NCBI GenBank assembly: GCA_014607495.2
Contig: CP053175.1
Location: 3,348,001-3,412,000, forward strand
From: Carposina sasakii
Lineage: Eukaryota > Arthropoda > Insecta > Lepidoptera > Carposinidae
Length of the DNA stretch: 64,000 nt
Direction of reading: 5' to 3'
Shown here: positions 63,654-64,000 of the stretch, piece after piece
Layout of the letters: each line of letters begins with the position of its first letter
How positions within the stretch are numbered: the first letter of the stretch is position 1
Position numbers and translations under genes: made by a program
Notes under the pieces: generated by a model
What the model saw: only the letters and a program-made list of their open reading frames with translations
The model's database searches: none
Told to the model about the DNA's origin: nothing

Positions 63654-63689
63654 CTCCTTTAAAACGAGGAAACCTTTATTGTAGGCATA

Positions 63690-63995
63690 CTAAAACACTC
63701 CATATAAAACCCGAATCACAGAAAATAATAATGTCTCCGACAGTATTTCGGTTAAGGCCGCCAATCTCTACAGAGATTAGCCGGGAGCGCATGAGATATT
63801 TTAGAGCACAGTATGTGCTCACAGAAACTATGGAAAATAAAACAGCTTTTAATGTACTAAGTGCGACATGTACTAAACTTATTTTTTTTTGACAGAAAGT
63901 TAAAAGACAAAGATCTAGTAAAGGTACAGACAGTTCTAAATGACGGATGGGACACATATTTAGACCACAGGTATAGCGAGTGCCACTAATAGGCA
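63690..63995 (-). repeat. Interspersed repeat at the right edge
   Basis: Minus strand AGTGGCACTCGCTATACC, then GTGTCCCATCCGTCATTTAG and AGATCTTTGTCTTTTAAC, a repeat I know from lepidopteran genomes. No upstream RyR exon is seen before the window ends. Confidence 0.4.
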
Positions 63996-64000
63996 CCTTA

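Overview
The window is AT-rich, intron-dense eukaryotic DNA, almost certainly from a moth or butterfly. The evidence is a conserved insect ryanodine receptor (RyR), splice sites of the usual GT-AG form, and crowded lepidopteran-style repeats: RTE and Jockey/CR1-like LINE tails, tRNA-derived SINEs, many MITEs, and a Ty3/gypsy LTR element.

Left part (1-14.6 kb, + strand): a tandem family of secreted proteins that I cannot assign to any known family. Two copies are nearly complete, copy B (817-6304, 9 exons) and copy C (7247-14531, 11 exons). The 3' end of a third, apparently decayed copy A lies at 1-322. Each starts with a near-identical signal-peptide exon (MWPLIL...). This is followed by one large acidic Ser/Asp/Asn-rich exon, a run of 8-13-codon microexons, and a basic Lys/Cys-rich C-terminal part. 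Copy C has an intact predicted frame of 587 codons. Copy B carries a one-base frame disruption in its sixth exon.

Right part (15.8-63.7 kb, - strand): 46 consecutive coding exons of RyR, the sarco/endoplasmic-reticulum calcium-release channel. They total about 6.34 kb, or about 2,110 codons, and run from SPRY domain 2 through SPRY3, the large central helical region and the RyR repeats. All exon phases join correctly except at exon 28, where one base appears to be missing. The first and last exons in view have open splice ends, so the 5' third and the C-terminal half with the pore are outside the window. No further RyR exon is visible left of 15793, where the last exon ends in a perfect donor. 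The + strand family therefore probably sits nested, antisense, inside a RyR intron of at least 15.8 kb.

Mobile DNA: the intron between RyR exons 34 and 35 contains a 5,438-bp Ty3/gypsy element (26854-32291, - strand) with 195-bp near-identical LTRs and a 4-bp GAAT target duplication. It inserted into the terminal repeat of an older MITE and stops 25 bp from a RyR splice donor. Other introns hold recurring MITE and SINE families, several nested in one another, plus an unusual element at 37.4-38.1 kb. Three disrupted reading frames (copy B, RyR exon 28, the retroelement pol/integrase junction) are all explained by loss of one base, which raises the question of consensus error versus real mutation. 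Coordinates and phases were worked out by hand; family names rest on recognised motifs, not on a database search.
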